This document shows, piece by piece, positions 46,390 through 57,494 of a DNA stretch of 64,000 bases (the first letter of the stretch is position 1; each line of letters starts with the position of its first letter). Made by a program: the position numbers and the translations under genes. A model generated the notes under the pieces. That model made no database searches, was not told the origin of the DNA, and worked only from the letters and a program-made list of their open reading frames with translations. The stretch spans positions 95,677,358 through 95,741,357 of the forward strand of contig NC_088782.1 in assembly GCF_958450345.1 (NCBI RefSeq). The letters run 5' to 3'. The DNA is from Calliphora vicina. Taxonomy: Eukaryota; Arthropoda; Insecta; Diptera; Calliphoridae.

Positions 46390-47000
46390 TTGACATCCTC
46401 GCACATACTAGAAATAATCGCCATTATCGGTAGCATTCGAGTACCTTTCAGATATTAACTTATCATTTGTTTTGCTTGGACCAGCACTTAGGGGATGATC
46501 CCTACTCATGCAATGCATAGAGGGAGTAGCGATTGTGTACATTCGATTTGAATGTTTCTATATTAAAGTGACAGGAAAGACTTCTGCAGGAAGGCTATTC
46601 TATATATGAACGGAACTGCTGAAGAACGAATTCTCCCTGTTGTGTGTTGTGCGATCCACTGTTCAATCGACCACGAATGGCTGAAGAACGTTTATTGCGT
46701 CAAAAACTAAGGTTATCGGGAACTAATTCCGTAAATATCAGCTGAACATATTTTTTCTATTATAGTATCGATAATACAATGAAAGATAGACCACATTGCG
46801 ACGATGCTCTAGTGAATCAATACAGTGGAATACCCTACTGTCACTGATTAAAACCTTTGCTCTCCCTTGTACGCAATCGAGAAATTCAAAATAGATTTCG
46901 AAGCTCCGGCCCAGATATGAGAGTTGAATTACATTATCGGCCGGATATAGGTGTTAGTGGTATGGAAATCAGATGTAGTGAAATATTTTATACACCTTTT
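46390..47000 (-). pseudogene. Non-LTR ORF2 C-terminal tail
   Basis: Minus-strand blocks SLDSLEHRRNVVYLSLYYRY and PFVVDWTVDRTTHNRENSFF are followed by an NSLPAEVFP block. This order (LxSLExRR, RT..R..SFF, WNSLPxEVFP) is the well-known tail of CR1/Jockey-group ORF2 proteins. One stop replaces the Trp before NSLP, plus other stops. The 3' end is not defined. Confidence 0.65.
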
Positions 47001-47059
47001 TAAGAAAGCTGCTTCTTTCGACACTTATAAAATGTATTTAGTTTAACGGACATCACATT

Positions 47060-47960
47060 GAGTTCACATCCCTAGAACATCAAGAGATTATTGCATGTTC
47101 ATCCATTATCGAATTTGACTTAAGTAACTTTCTAGGAGTTGGCCATATGGCACGACAAAGCCTACAGATATTACCACTATAACTACCTTCTAGTTCATTA
47201 ATATCAACATCGAAACACTCAAAACCTCAAAGATTTCATCCTGGAAGTCTATATGCCATCCGAGTGTTAGTCACCTTTATATAGACACCAGCTCCTGTGT
47301 TCTATCTGCAAAATAATTTACTATTCAGGAAATTAACCACGTACTTTGCATTGTCTGCTAATTTTGACTAAACTTCTCCGATTTTCGCCATATGAAACCT
47401 CTCCACCTTGTACGTCATGTTAGAGAGGATTAAATTTTTCCTGGAATGATTTCAAGTTCCTTATTTTTATCTTAGGAAAAAAGTTCGTTAAGCCTGTATT
47501 ATTTAATTGATAGTTGGAAAAACTCTCCTTTAACCGGTGCCAGTCGCTTAAGCTATTATATTCCCTAAAATCTATCCAGAATAGAGTTTGTCGTCTGGAA
47601 TGATAAACCCCTCCTTGTGATGTTCCTCTGGTCAAATCCAGTATCCTAAGTACCGCAAATGCATGTCTAATTGCCTTAATCTTAATGTTATTGAAGTCTC
47701 AGCCATGTTGAACATCGGCAATGAGTCGCATATCAATCCTGCTCCTCAGATGTAGATCTATGAGTCATTCGAGTATATTGAACAGAAAATATGTTAAGTC
47801 TATCCTTCGTTTTTGAGTGGCTCGCTTTACCGGTATACAGATTACCAGTGATTTATAAGGGTTGATGAACTCAATCACCGCCCTGTTCATCTTAATCCTG
47901 TTAATTATTTCTTCTACTGATGTTCTTTTCGTCACTTTCTAATACAATCTGTACAATAAC
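47060..47960 (-). pseudogene. R1-clade ORF2 debris
   Basis: On the minus strand, EEIINRIKMNRAVIEFINPY leads into KSLVICIPVK, then LEWLIDLHLRSRIDMRLIAD with VQHG, matching the region between endonuclease and RT palm in R1-clade elements (the family's FxPYKSPGxDGI and LExLIDxHIRxR...QHAY). Further on, the match fades; a 71-codon open frame (47420-47635) has no clear counterpart. Heavily rearranged. Confidence 0.5.
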
Positions 47961-47992
47961 ACTGCGCTAGTTGAAAAAACTGTCAAGCGGGG

Positions 47993-49060
47993 CACTAATG
48001 GGTTAAACTAATTCGAGTACGCTGAATTCAGTGGTGCTAACCGTTTTTTTAGGTTAGCTCGTATTTTCGAGATATACCGTTATTTCGAATATGGAGGAGG
48101 TTGCACAACATATATTCGCGTAACTCAAAAACGGTTTAGTTTATTGAAAAAAATGAGAAAAACGAAATTCCGTAATAAAATTAACTTTAATAAAGGCTTA
48201 ACATATTTTTTATCTTCGCAGTTGTTTTAGAAATAAAAATTTGTTTTGGCAAACAAAAAATTATTTAAATTAAATTTTGAAATTTTTGTTTTTTAAAACG
48301 ACATGAAAAATGAAGATATGCTGTTACTTATTTCTAAGCTTATAGAAAGTAAAGTTCCAAACAAAACAAGCTCTAAATGATTAAAATCTGTTTACAACTT
48401 TTGATTTTATAAACAAAATATCAAGCAAATATCGCCAAATAACATTTTAAAATTTTTTCCTATATTTTTACAAAAAGTCTTCTATAAATTTTTTAATTTT
48501 TAAACATTGTATACATTTTTGAAAAGAAGACACAATTTCCTTTACGCTGATATATAATATATATAGCTTGTCTATTCCAATAGCCAATAGCCAAATTCAA
48601 AATCAACAACAAACAGAAAAGTTACAGAAACTGCATTGCCGACTACTGCAGTACTAAACATAGAAAACATAACATAATAGAATAAAATTAAAAGTTGTGA
48701 ACAGATTTTATTCATTTAGGGCTTGTTTTATTTGGAACTTCGTTTTCTATATGTTTAAAAAAATTAAAAGCGTACATGAATTTTCCAATTTTTAATGCAA
48801 TTTCTTTCTTTTTCTAATTTTTTTTTTTTATTTTGCCAAATAAAATTTATTTCTAAAAATTCTGCGTAGATCAAAAACGTGTTAAGCCTTACTTAAAGGT
48901 AATTTTATTGCGGAATTTCGGGTTTTCCATTTTATTCAATAAACTAAACCGTTTTTGAGTTACGCGAATATATGTTGTGAATATCTCGAAAATACAAGTT
49001 AACATAAAAAACGGTTAGCACCATTGAATTCAGCGTACCCGAATTAGTTTAACCCACTGG
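47993..49060. mobile_element. Palindromic TIR element, family K
   Basis: Left arm: gggttaaactaattcgagta, cgctgaattcagtggtgcta, gtattttcgagatata, gcgtaactcaaaaacggttt. The right arm returns the same text inverted (aaaccgtttttgagttacgc, gaattcagcgtacccg, aattagtttaacccactgg). Arms extend at least 220 bp, with weaker pairing inward (aagttccaaacaaaacaagc against gcttgttttatttggaactt). No coding content. Other pieces: 27095-28197 and 50873-51340. Target duplication not seen. Confidence 0.75.
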
Positions 49061-49820
49061 ATTTTTGAAAAAGATAAAAAAGCATATTCACAAAGCTCTG
49101 ATTAGCATTGTATATATTTCTAAATATATGTATATCTAAGCTTTTAAATATGTATGTATATATGAACATACATAAGTATTTTATGTATTATGATGTTGCA
49201 CATGCTGTTAAAGTAAAGAATACAAAGTAATGTTCGGATCGATAATACACACATATGTAGGCACATACTGGCACATACTCTTAAGTACTTACACGTCCTT
49301 ACACAAATACACTGAAATGTTGTCTTTTTTTCGAAAAATAAAAAAAATGCAACGACATATTTTTCTTATCCTTCTCCCTTTTGTCTTATCCTTAGTCTAA
49401 CCCATGCTTTGCAATAGAAACCAAATGTTTCCAAGAATGAATAAAAAAACGACTCAAAAAGTCTTTAGACTTCTTTGTTAGGAGAAAGTGAAACATTACT
49501 CTTAGCTTGGAAGCATAAATTGAAAATGCGAATTTTCAAGTCTTCTCGTGCACAATTTTTTTCTTTCTTTTATTTCCTTCCTTCTGTGTGTGAGTGTTAT
49601 TTTTGCAGTGTTAGTACTTGTTGTTGTTGTTGCCATGCAAACGTTTACTAAGCTAAAAAAAAACGAAATATCCTTTGAAATATGGTGGGTGTGTAGGAGG
49701 CAGGAAGGTGGACATGAAATAAACAAAAATATCAACAGCAACGAAAAATATGAAATTCCTAGTAATGTGTACATAGAGGTACTTTATACAAGTACAATAC
49801 TTGTATTTTCCATATACTTC
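49061..49820. other. Unassigned AT-rich sequence
   Basis: TATG/CATA-rich runs near 49110-49180. Overlapping open frames of 90 and 103 codons on opposite strands near 49500-49860 show no domain and are probably chance. Confidence 0.4.
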
Positions 49821-50149
49821 CCCAGCAGTTTTACAAGGAGTCAATGTGACCTTTATTGACAATACTCTTCTCTAATGTCTGATCACTTGGCTGACACTAT
49901 TTTATATATTTATTGTTAAGTCGATTCGTATGTGCTCTTAGTACTGCTCTACTTATCAACAATGTTGATAAGACGCTATTATTAACATTGTTTGTGGGTA
50001 TGGCAAAATTAACTGTTAAAGCTGCTAACATTAACATTAAAGCTGCTAAAAGCTCTAGATATATAACATTCCAGTTTTGTACGCTATAAGATAATTCATG
50101 AAACTACTAGAATAATCACTAGTTCCGGACACCCATCCAGAACTGCTGG
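49821..50149. mobile_element. Family E element, short copy
   Basis: Ends cccagcagttttacaaggag and, inverted, ccagcagttctggatgggtg match the termini of the 3300-4273 element. The interior includes gacgctattattaacattgtttgtgg, which recurs near 50650. Non-autonomous; target duplication not seen. Confidence 0.6.
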
Positions 50150-50872
50150 TGTGTGTACTATGTATTCTTGTACTTGTAGTATTTTGTTGTTTAAAATGTT
50201 TAATTCTTATTTTTGTAAATGCATCATGTTACTTATGTGTTTTTGAATGTGTGGCATACAACCAACTCTTTAGTTTCAATTTGTATGTGAGTTTGTGTGT
50301 TTCCTTTCATATTTTATATTTTTTCGTTTTTTTAGCATTTTACTTTTGTAAACAGTTGTTTAAGTGTCATGCTAAGTTATGCTTAGTATGCAATTCCTAT
50401 TTTTTACATAATTTTAACTCACACTTAAGTAAGTTATACTCGTATACTCACATCCATACATAAATATCCACCTACATATACAAAGGATTGGTTATTTTTA
50501 CATCTAAAATACAGGGAGGTTGAAGCACTTAGCAGTAGTGAGTAAATGCAACGTCTTGTTTATGGTTGTGAATGAAAATGGTCTACGAGGAGTAGTTCGA
50601 GGAAAATCAGCAGAAACTTTTGCTTATAAACAAAGTTAATAACACGCTGTTATTAACATTGTTTATAAGTATGACAACATTATCTGTAAAGCAGCTTTAA
50701 AAGCTCTGGGTGATCACTGTAGAAAAAGATAATATTATACTTTTCTAGAAGATGGCGCTGTGTTGCTGAGGAGTAGTATATCGTTTTAAAAGAATCTGGT
50801 TTATTTAAAGGAAATTAATCGCAGTTTTTATAAGGTTAAAACGTATTCAGAGATTGATTACACTGTGCACGA
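50150..50872. other. Unassigned, with a fragment related to family E core
   Basis: The tract 50625-50720 (gctgttattaacattgttta, agcagctttaaaagctctgg) resembles 49965-50060. A 104-codon hydrophobic open frame at 50149-50463 is compositionally driven by T-rich codons, with no recognisable domain and no initiator or intron context that I can see. Confidence 0.35.
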
Positions 50873-51340
50873 AGGCTTAAACTAATTCGGGTACGCTGAA
50901 TTCAGTTGTGCTAACAGTTTCTTTAGGTTAGCTCGTATTTTCGAGATATACCGTTATTTCGAAAATAAAGGAGGTTGCACAACATATATTCTCGTAACTC
51001 AAAAACGGTTTAGTTTATTGAATAAACTGAAAAAACCGAAATTCCGCAATATACTTACCTTTAAGAAAGGCTTAACGCGTTTGTAGTATTTGTATTCGTT
51101 TTAGAAATTTAATTATACCCTACACCACCATAGTCTGTCCGTACATGTAATCAAACTACAGGTCGAAAATTGAAAGATAATTCGACAAAATTTGGTCTGG
51201 GGCTCTTATATTGCCCCAAGAACGAAGCCTATTGAATTTGGCTAGAATCGATCCATTATTTCTCCTAACCCCCATTAAAATTTTGAAAATGCATATACTC
51301 TCTTAATTTTTTTTAGAAAACGAAGTTCTAAATAAAACTG
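50873..51340. repeat. Family K half-copy interrupted by INE-B2 fragment
   Basis: Bases 50873-51112 match the left arm of K (aactaattcgggtacgctga; gtaactcaaaaacggtttag). At 51113 tataccctacaccaccatag begins an INE-B2 fragment (cctgtagtttgatta-type text inverted at 51150, ggctagaatcgatccattat) ending by about 51305. K-like text (agaaaacgaagttctaaat) then resumes. Confidence 0.6.
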
Positions 51341-51400
51341 GGTGCCCTTCTTGACAGAAAAAAGTGTCAATTTCGTGCACAGTGTTATCATTGCAAATGA
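51338..51400. repeat. Short repeat L, second copy
   Basis: Text gggtgcccttcttgacagaa and agtgtcaatttcgtgcac, as at 28198-28250. Confidence 0.5.
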
Positions 51401-51778
51401 TGTTATCACATTACAAGTAATTATAATTTTAAAAATCCAATTACAATTACATGTTAAACGTAATAAATAACTAAATTATTATTACAATTTTCCACTTGCA
51501 ACTGCCTGAAATTGCGATTCTGAATAACTTTTTATATGTTGAATAATCTTTAGTAACACAACTGTAAAATATTTATATGTTTCTGTATTTTTAAACACAT
51601 CTGTTGTTTACTACTTATAAGACCAATATTTGTACATTAGGGTCACAACGTATGTATTGTTCCTCAAAATGTAGTAGATTTTGCCAACTAAAACAAAAGT
51701 TTACTTTATTTTGTTATCCATGTCTTAAAATTGCCTGGTTTGGTGTGTCTTAAATAAAATTTGTTTTCCTATTTTCTG
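51401..51778. other. Unassigned AT-rich sequence
   Basis: Nothing recognised. Confidence 0.4.
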
Positions 51779-51865
51779 TTGCTAGAATCAAAAAATTCTA
51801 TGTGTGCAACCGAATCATTCGATTAGCAATAAATTCGGTTGCTACTACGAATCAGTTTTTTCTGA
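51779..51865. repeat. Right half of the TA-flanked MITE family seen at 3725
   Basis: Shares aaaaattctatgtgtgcaac, cgaatcattcgatt and gttgctactacgaatc with the end of the 3725-3971 copy. The terminal ttttctgtg is altered to tttttctgag. The left half is missing. Confidence 0.7.
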
Positions 51866-51904
51866 GCAGATAAATATTTCTCAACGTTACACACGTAATG
51901 ACTT

Positions 51905-52909
51905 ATATTATACCCTCATTCACCACTTTTTGTACTGGAGGGTTTAAAAAGGAGCTTTTAGTCCAGATAATGTAATATCTTGGTTGGAAAGATTTATTTG
52001 TTGCCGCCCTAATATACAATAATATGTTCATGTGTATAATACTATAAATAACATGCAACCAGTTCAACATACAAACATTTTACTTAACTTTCGTATGTAA
52101 AATATTTCCTAACAAACTAACCAACCAGCCAGACAGCCAACCAAACAAACAGCAACAAAATCATCGTAATCGTCGACATCATCATCATCATTTTCGCCAT
52201 CATCAACACATACTTGTAATAACTCTTTTTGTGTATGTTATTTTTATGCATTTTGATGAAAATTATGAATAAATGTACGACGGCTATATAAAGGATTCTT
52301 TTTTTCAATTAGATGCACATTCTCTTTTTCCCCGGTAAATCCTTTTTGTGTGTTCATAGAAAACGTGCAAAAAAAAAACGCATTTACACTTGATTTTGCA
52401 TAAAGTACTTTTTGGGTTTACTTTTGTTGGTTTTTTATTTTTAATTTTTCGTTTTTTTTTGTATTTCATATTCAAGAGTATGTATTCTTTACACTTTACA
52501 ATTTGTGTTTTTTTTTTTTATTTTTTTTGAAGCAACCAACCATCCATATTCAACCAACGTGTAAGCACTTTACACATGAATACTTACTGCACTTGTATTA
52601 TTGAGTGTGTGCGAGGATACGTAGTTATTCTACATGTTTTATTAGGATGTCCCTTGACGATTATGAATCAGAAATTGGTAAATCCTAATCAATAATCCCT
52701 ATATATTCAAGGGCGGTATTCTAGAGAGGGATCCCGCATGACTAAAATAGACACAATAAAGAGGATATTCTCAGTAACTCTCGCAAGATGTCAGAAAATC
52801 AATGATTTCCTGTCCAAATTAAAAAAAATGTTTGTGTTCGAGTTGTGAACTTGTGAGAAGCTGTTTGAAATGTGTAAAAATAGCTAAAAAGAGAAACTAA
52901 TGAGGGCCA
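51905..52909. other. INE-like 5' hairpin scrap, then unassigned with microsatellites
   Basis: ttataccctcattcaccact followed by ggagggttt (51908-51950) looks like the 5' hairpin of an INE-like repeat (type C). A CAT-rich tract is near 52172-52205, poly-T/A patches near 52365 and 52510. No gene seen. Confidence 0.35.
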
Positions 52910-54077
52910 GTGCGTAGCCCCTGAAAGTTGGTCACCTCGGGTCTCAAATTTTTTAAAAAAATCGACAAAAATCCATTTATGATCCGAAGCTGAAATTTTA
53001 AATATAAATAGTCCTTGAGAAGATCTAAAAGAAATATACTAACAAGTGTAGGTTATCTCTATTAGTTGAAGAGATATTCAGGTTTATTGATTTTTTTTAA
53101 TTTTGCTCGACCATTTTATGTTTTTTTAGATATGACGGGCCTACGGAGGGTCAAAATTTATTTTTAAAATATCAACTATATGGCAATAAAATTCTAAATA
53201 AAATAATAGAAACTTGCTAGAAACTTGTTATCTCTTCCCTATAAAAAGTTATACGCATCCAAAATTGGAACTTGTTAAAAAGGGCCGTATTTTTTACGCT
53301 TTTTTTCCCAAAAAAGCCCATATATATTTTTTTTTTGTAGAAAAAAATTTTCTTCGGGACTATATACAATTTGTATATGATCCAAAAAGATAACTTAATG
53401 CAAAAGCGTGTAAAGAAAAATTTGGCTCACTTTAGTGGACATATCACCCCCCAGACCTATCCTAAAAAAAAATTCGGTTTGAGTAAAAAATTCTAAAAAG
53501 GCAATGCACCGATACACGAAAATACTCCATATTTGAATAACTCCTTATGTTTCTTAAATACCTACTAAGTGTTTTTACTTTCACACGGTAAATAACGTCA
53601 CAGTGGGCACTTTTCCAAAAAAAACTCAGTTTTTGGAACACATTTTCCCCGTTTTAGGAATTTCGGTATTTGAAAACAAAGAATGTCAAAACTTCTAATG
53701 CCATTGATTTAAGGACATTTGAGTCTATATTGGTTTGAATCTATATTGTTATGATATCTTTAACTGTTAAAATTTTACATTAATTCAAATTTTATATTTT
53801 TATTCGTGGAAAATCACCATATAAATTTTTTTTAGTTTTTAAGGTTAATAAAGCCCCAAAATTTAATATAGTTATTAAATTTTACTTAAATATCAATCCT
53901 CAGGTCATAATGTTTTCAACAGTACCAAATACTTATATAAAAGGCCTATATTTACTCCTCAGAAGTTCCACAAACATTGCTCGCTTTAACAAATTTGTAC
54001 GTTTTTTCACATAATGTGTGCTTTTGACCAACTGAGGGCTTTTGACCAACTTTGAGTGGCTACGCACTGGCCCCCAT
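52910..54077. mobile_element. TIR element with TA flanks (family P)
   Basis: Ends atgagggccagtgcgtagcc and, inverted, atgggggccagtgcgtagcc form a 20-bp TIR with one mismatch. Further inward aaagttggtca occurs on both sides. TA flanks at 52908-52909 and 54078-54079. No transposase frame was found in the 1168 bp. An alternative reading as a hAT starting at cagtgcgtag is possible, but then no 8-bp duplication exists. Confidence 0.7.
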
Positions 54078-54235
54078 TATTGCTAGGAAGCTGAACAAAC
54101 GTAAATCAACTCGAAAACACGTCAGCTCAAACCATGTGAAATTTCTCCAATAGTTACCAATATACTGAATTATTTCCAAAAAAAGTTTCTAAAGCACTGT
54201 GCGTTGTTGGTTTATGTTTCGTATCGTAACATTAT

Positions 54236-54711
54236 GCTTACCGATCCAACTTGCAGTTGGAGATTCTGAGGCGGTAATCCGGATAATTCCTGCGAGTTTA
54301 AAAACTCGGTTGGATAGTTGACCACAACATCTTGAGAATTAAATGTTGAGCAATGTTTGGAAACTCCTTTCGGGTGAGTTCGGATTTATATTCGATGAAC
54401 TCGCAGAAAGCGATGGAAAATTAAATGTAGTCGGGCGAAATATCCAGATTGAAAATTCTCAAGATTGATCGTTCTGCAACTCGACACGCAATTTGAGTCA
54501 ATTTGAGTTTCTTGACGTGTCTCCACAAAACGAACGACTTCAAACATGCATTAATTTCATCGGGTGGCGTTGACCGTAGAATCACTGGCATTGTCTGCCG
54601 AAAATCACCTGCCAACAGATTCATCCTACCACCAAACTGGCTTTGATTGTTTCGTAAATCTTGCAACGTTTTGTCTAATGCGTCTAAATACTTTTTATGC
54701 CCCATTTTACA
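54236..54711 (-). pseudogene. Helitron RepHel helicase fragment, 3' portion
   Basis: On the minus strand the segment starts at MGHKKYLDALDKTLQDLRNN, followed by GGRMNLLAGDFRQTMPVILR (the Walker B-following motif of PIF1-like helicases, LLxGDFRQxLPV), STPPDEINACLKSFVLWRHV and LKLTQ. After a deletion VVNYPTEFLNSQELSGLPPQ appears near 54330-54270, as in the helicase C-terminus. Its upstream part continues after the hAT at 55608. It belongs to an autonomous Helitron copy inactivated by the hAT and by deletions. Confidence 0.85.
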
Positions 54712-55044
54712 CTCATCACCAGGGAAACCAAAATATGCAAATGCATGTTTTTTCTGGTGAGTCTAATGAGCACATGGATAAGATATTTACACGTTTCAGA
54801 ACTATTTAAGAATTTTGGCATCGATTTGTTAGTGCATATTTTTGCATATTTTTGCATATTTTACCCTTAAATACATATTTTTGCATATATTTGTTTTAAG
54901 AGCATATTTATGTCATATTTTGCGTTTTTAGAGCATATTTTACTGTTTAATAGCATATTTTGAGTTTATCAAAAACAAATTTTGTCTTACATATTTTTCG
55001 CTGTTGTGTTACAGGTTTTTACTTGCTTTGTTTAAAATTCAAAT

Positions 55045-55268
55045 TTGAAATTTTTTTTTTTAAATTTAAAATTACAATTCGAAAAATTTTTTATCCAAAA
55101 AATGAAAAAACTGAAAAAAATGTTCACCTAAAACAAAAATTTTTTTTTTACAAAAAATTAAAAAACTGAAAAAAATTTTTGTTCACCTAAAAATATTTAA
55201 ATTTTTTTTTTTGAAGTTGAAGGGTATATAAGATTCGGCATAGCCGAATATAGCTCTCTTACTTGTTT
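55045..55268 (+). mobile_element. INE-A 3' fragment nested in the hAT
   Basis: Following A/T-rich text (as at 1850-2040), gaagggtatataagattcgg, catagccgaatatagctctc and ttacttgtttt form the INE-A 3' end with a full gattcggc...gccgaat hairpin. The flanking hAT text (aaattcaaatttgaaa and aatataaaataagcac) is contiguous in the sister hAT at 10.6-11.5 kb, which dates this insertion after the hAT. The left boundary is blurred by A/T runs. Confidence 0.8.
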
Positions 55269-55312
55269 TAATATAAAATAAGCACTAATAGCTCCATCTA
55301 TATCAAATTTTA

Positions 55313-55480
55313 GTTCTAATTCAAACTTAACCGTTCTAAGTGTTAAAGAAATATTGTCTTTTAAATTTGCTCCTGTAACATCAGTTGATTTCGAAAGAAC
55401 ATTTTCTATGTATAAAAATGTTTTCAGATCCAATAGACAACGATTTTTATTTGAAAATTTAAGTAAATTTTTTTTGGTTA
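55313..55480 (+). pseudogene. hAT transposase C-terminal fragment
   Basis: Reads TVLSVKEILSFKFAPVTSVD, FERTFSMYKNVFRSNRQRFL and FENL, the hAT dimerisation motif. It is nearly identical to the minus-strand scrap at 10758-11104. No catalytic domain. Confidence 0.75.
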
Positions 55481-55607
55481 AAAATTATGTAAAAGTTTGT
55501 TTTTTTAAGAGCATATTTTTTAAATTTTAAGAGCATATTTTAAAGTTTTTACTGCATATTTAAAGCGCCTAAAACGCTTTTTTTAGAGCATATTTCCGGT
55601 TTCCCTG

Positions 55608-55700
55608 CTCATCACTAACGATCAGTTTGATTTGCTGTAAAACTTTGGCCATTGCACTGTTCTTGGAAATGTAGTAGTTGGATTATCATTGATTTGCACG
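55608..55700 (-). pseudogene. Helitron helicase fragment, 5' portion beside the hAT
   Basis: Minus-strand codons read ISKNSAMAKVLQQIKLIVSD then EC, leading across the hAT into KMGHKKYLDAL at 54711. DEC is the Walker B motif of PIF1-like helicases (family: ixDExxM). This shows the hAT split one continuous reading frame. Upstream is replaced by an R1 fragment. Confidence 0.8.
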
Positions 55701-55719
55701 GCAACATGAGTGAGAACCA

Positions 55720-55899
55720 ACTAGTACTTCTGACAAATACAGCACATGAAAGAGTCCTGTACCAAGAGATCTTAGGCTACAACATCTTAGCGATGCAGGT
55801 GTTGTTTCGATTCCTCCTCTTCTTCATCTAAACAACTTTTGCAGTGATTGTTAGTGGGTACACATACGTTGCGACATATGAGCAATCATACAGTGACCA
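55720..55899 (-). pseudogene. R1-clade ORF2 C-terminal fragment, continued at 57043
   Basis: On the minus strand: LALVRLIT (57072-57043), then across the hAT Q element GHCMIAHMSQRMCT, NNHCKSCLDEEEEESKQHLH and LRSLGTGLFHVL. This is the R1-clade tail, where LxTGHCxIGxHAxR is followed by the C..C-x-EEEE-x-HL motif (compare CHNEEEEETVYHLFCQCPAL at 63.8 kb). One frameshift before the cysteines. Confidence 0.7.
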
Positions 55900-55907
55900 G
55901 TAATTAG

Positions 55908-57034
55908 TAGGGTGATCGGACCGGTTTTTAATAACCGGTTATAACCGGTTTTTTTGGTAAGGTCGGTTTCGGTTTTTTTGAAAAGCTTACATTTCGAATG
56001 TCGAAGAAACCGGGTTTTTCTCCTCGAATAGCCGGTTTTTTCTAAAAGTGTGTTTTTATGAGTTTTAGTGTATTAAAAACTTTAAAAAATATTCAAAATC
56101 CAAAAAAAATTAATACAAATACTTCAACTATTTTAGAAGACTTTATATATTTAGAAAATGTCACAAGTGATCCGGTCTGAAAACTAACTCAATGCTTTGT
56201 TTTCTATATGTCCTACAAATACACCGAGTAAAAGATGATTTTCAATGTCTAGTTTTATAAAAACAAAAAAAATCGATATACTCCAGAGCATTTAAACTGC
56301 GTTTTACTTATTCCTAGGAGATCATTTTACCTTCATAAGGTCTTCAAATTTACTGACGTTAACGATCTTCGGGTCAAATTTGACTTAAATAGAAAATAGA
56401 TTTTTTAAAAAAAAAAAGCCTAACGTAGTTGTTGACACTTAAAATTAAATTAAAGTCATAAAATATCAGAAATATCAACCACTCATTTGTAGAAAAAAGT
56501 CAATTTTAATTTCAAAATGGGTAAAATACCCGAAGACATTATGAAGTATAAGAAAAACCGTAGTTCAGCAAGTATGATGAAAAGAGACAGATATATATTA
56601 GAGCTACCAAAGATATATTGTAGTGCTACCAAAGCTCTGAAAAAATTTAACTTAATTGTGCGTAGCAAAAGACCTTAAGTCCAAACAAGTTTATTGATAT
56701 TTTTTGCCAATTTGTTTTTCTAAAAACCTAACGTAGTTGTTGGCATTTGAAATTAAATAAAATTCATAAAATATCAACCACTCATTTTTAGAAAAAATTA
56801 AATATTAATTTCAAAATCTGTCAAATGGGATAGAAGAAGTAATCAAAATTGTTTTAATTACTATTATTTTAATAAATAAAACTTTTTTCTTCTTATTTCT
56901 AGACGTTTTAATATTTTTCCAAAAAACCGGTTAACCGGTTATTATAAAAAACCGAAACCGGTTTATTTAAATTGCAATTTTTCGGAGAAACCGAAAACCG
57001 GTTTCTAAAAAATGTCGAATAATCGATCAGCCTA
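55908..57034. mobile_element. hAT element Q, ACCGGTT-rich ends, 8-bp duplication
   Basis: Ends tagggtgatcg and, inverted, taggctgatcg. The perfect 8-bp duplication gtaattag lies at 55900-55907 and 57035-57042. Subterminal regions are dense in aaccggtt/accggttt motifs on both sides (55918-56040 and 56924-57003). The middle is AT-rich with internal near-repeats (cctaacgtagttgttg at 56422 and 56728). No transposase frame. Inserted in the R1 codons for LITGHC. Confidence 0.92.
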
Positions 57035-57084
57035 GTAATTAGCCTAACCAATGCCAAGTGTGACGAAATGCAAAAAATCAAAAA

Positions 57085-57460
57085 TGCATATTTTGAGTTA
57101 CAAAACATTTATTTTGATGGTTATCCCACTCGCATCCCACTAAGCGACTAAATAGGTCTTCAAGGAAAATATTTGATCTTTCTGTTGAGCAAAAAAAATA
57201 AAAAATAAAAAGAGGGCCCATTTCGAAAAAAAAGTCAACAAAGTCTTTGATTTTGCCAAAAAAAAAAAGTAAAAAATTGCATGTTTTGAGTTACAAAACT
57301 TTTTTTTTAATAGATATCGAACTCGAATCCCACTAAGCGACCAAATAGGTCATCAAGGAAAATATCTAAGCTTTATTTAAAAAAAAAAAACTCATTTTGA
57401 AAAAAAAGTCAAAAAAGTTTTTGATTTCGGAAAAAAAAAATATTAAAAATTTTTCATTTT
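57085..57460. repeat. Two-copy tandem repeat of about 190 bp
   Basis: The block atgcatattttgagttacaa, ctaagcgactaaataggtct, tcaaggaaaatat, cgaaaaaaaagtcaacaaag repeats once from about 57275 with moderate divergence. Both units end in an A-rich tttttgatttcgg-type stretch. Origin unknown. Confidence 0.7.
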
Positions 57461-57494
57461 TTTTTCGAAAGATTGAAGAAAGAGCTATCTAAAC

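Larger units (their letters stand above)
54720..55607 (+). mobile_element. hAT element inserted in Helitron helicase, 8-bp duplication
   Basis: Ends cagggaaaccaaaatatgca and (right) tatttccggtttccctg match the 10584-11488 element. The perfect 8-bp duplication ctcatcac lies at 54712-54719 and 55608-55615. It contains the same transposase scrap on the plus strand and, additionally, an INE-A 3' fragment at about 55045-55268 absent from the sister copy. The target is the helicase codons for SDEC. Confidence 0.93.

Noticed and set aside
50149..50463. 104-codon hydrophobic open frame that looks like a membrane protein
   Set aside because: Hydrophobicity follows from T-rich composition; it begins at the edge of a family E copy and shows no conserved motif.
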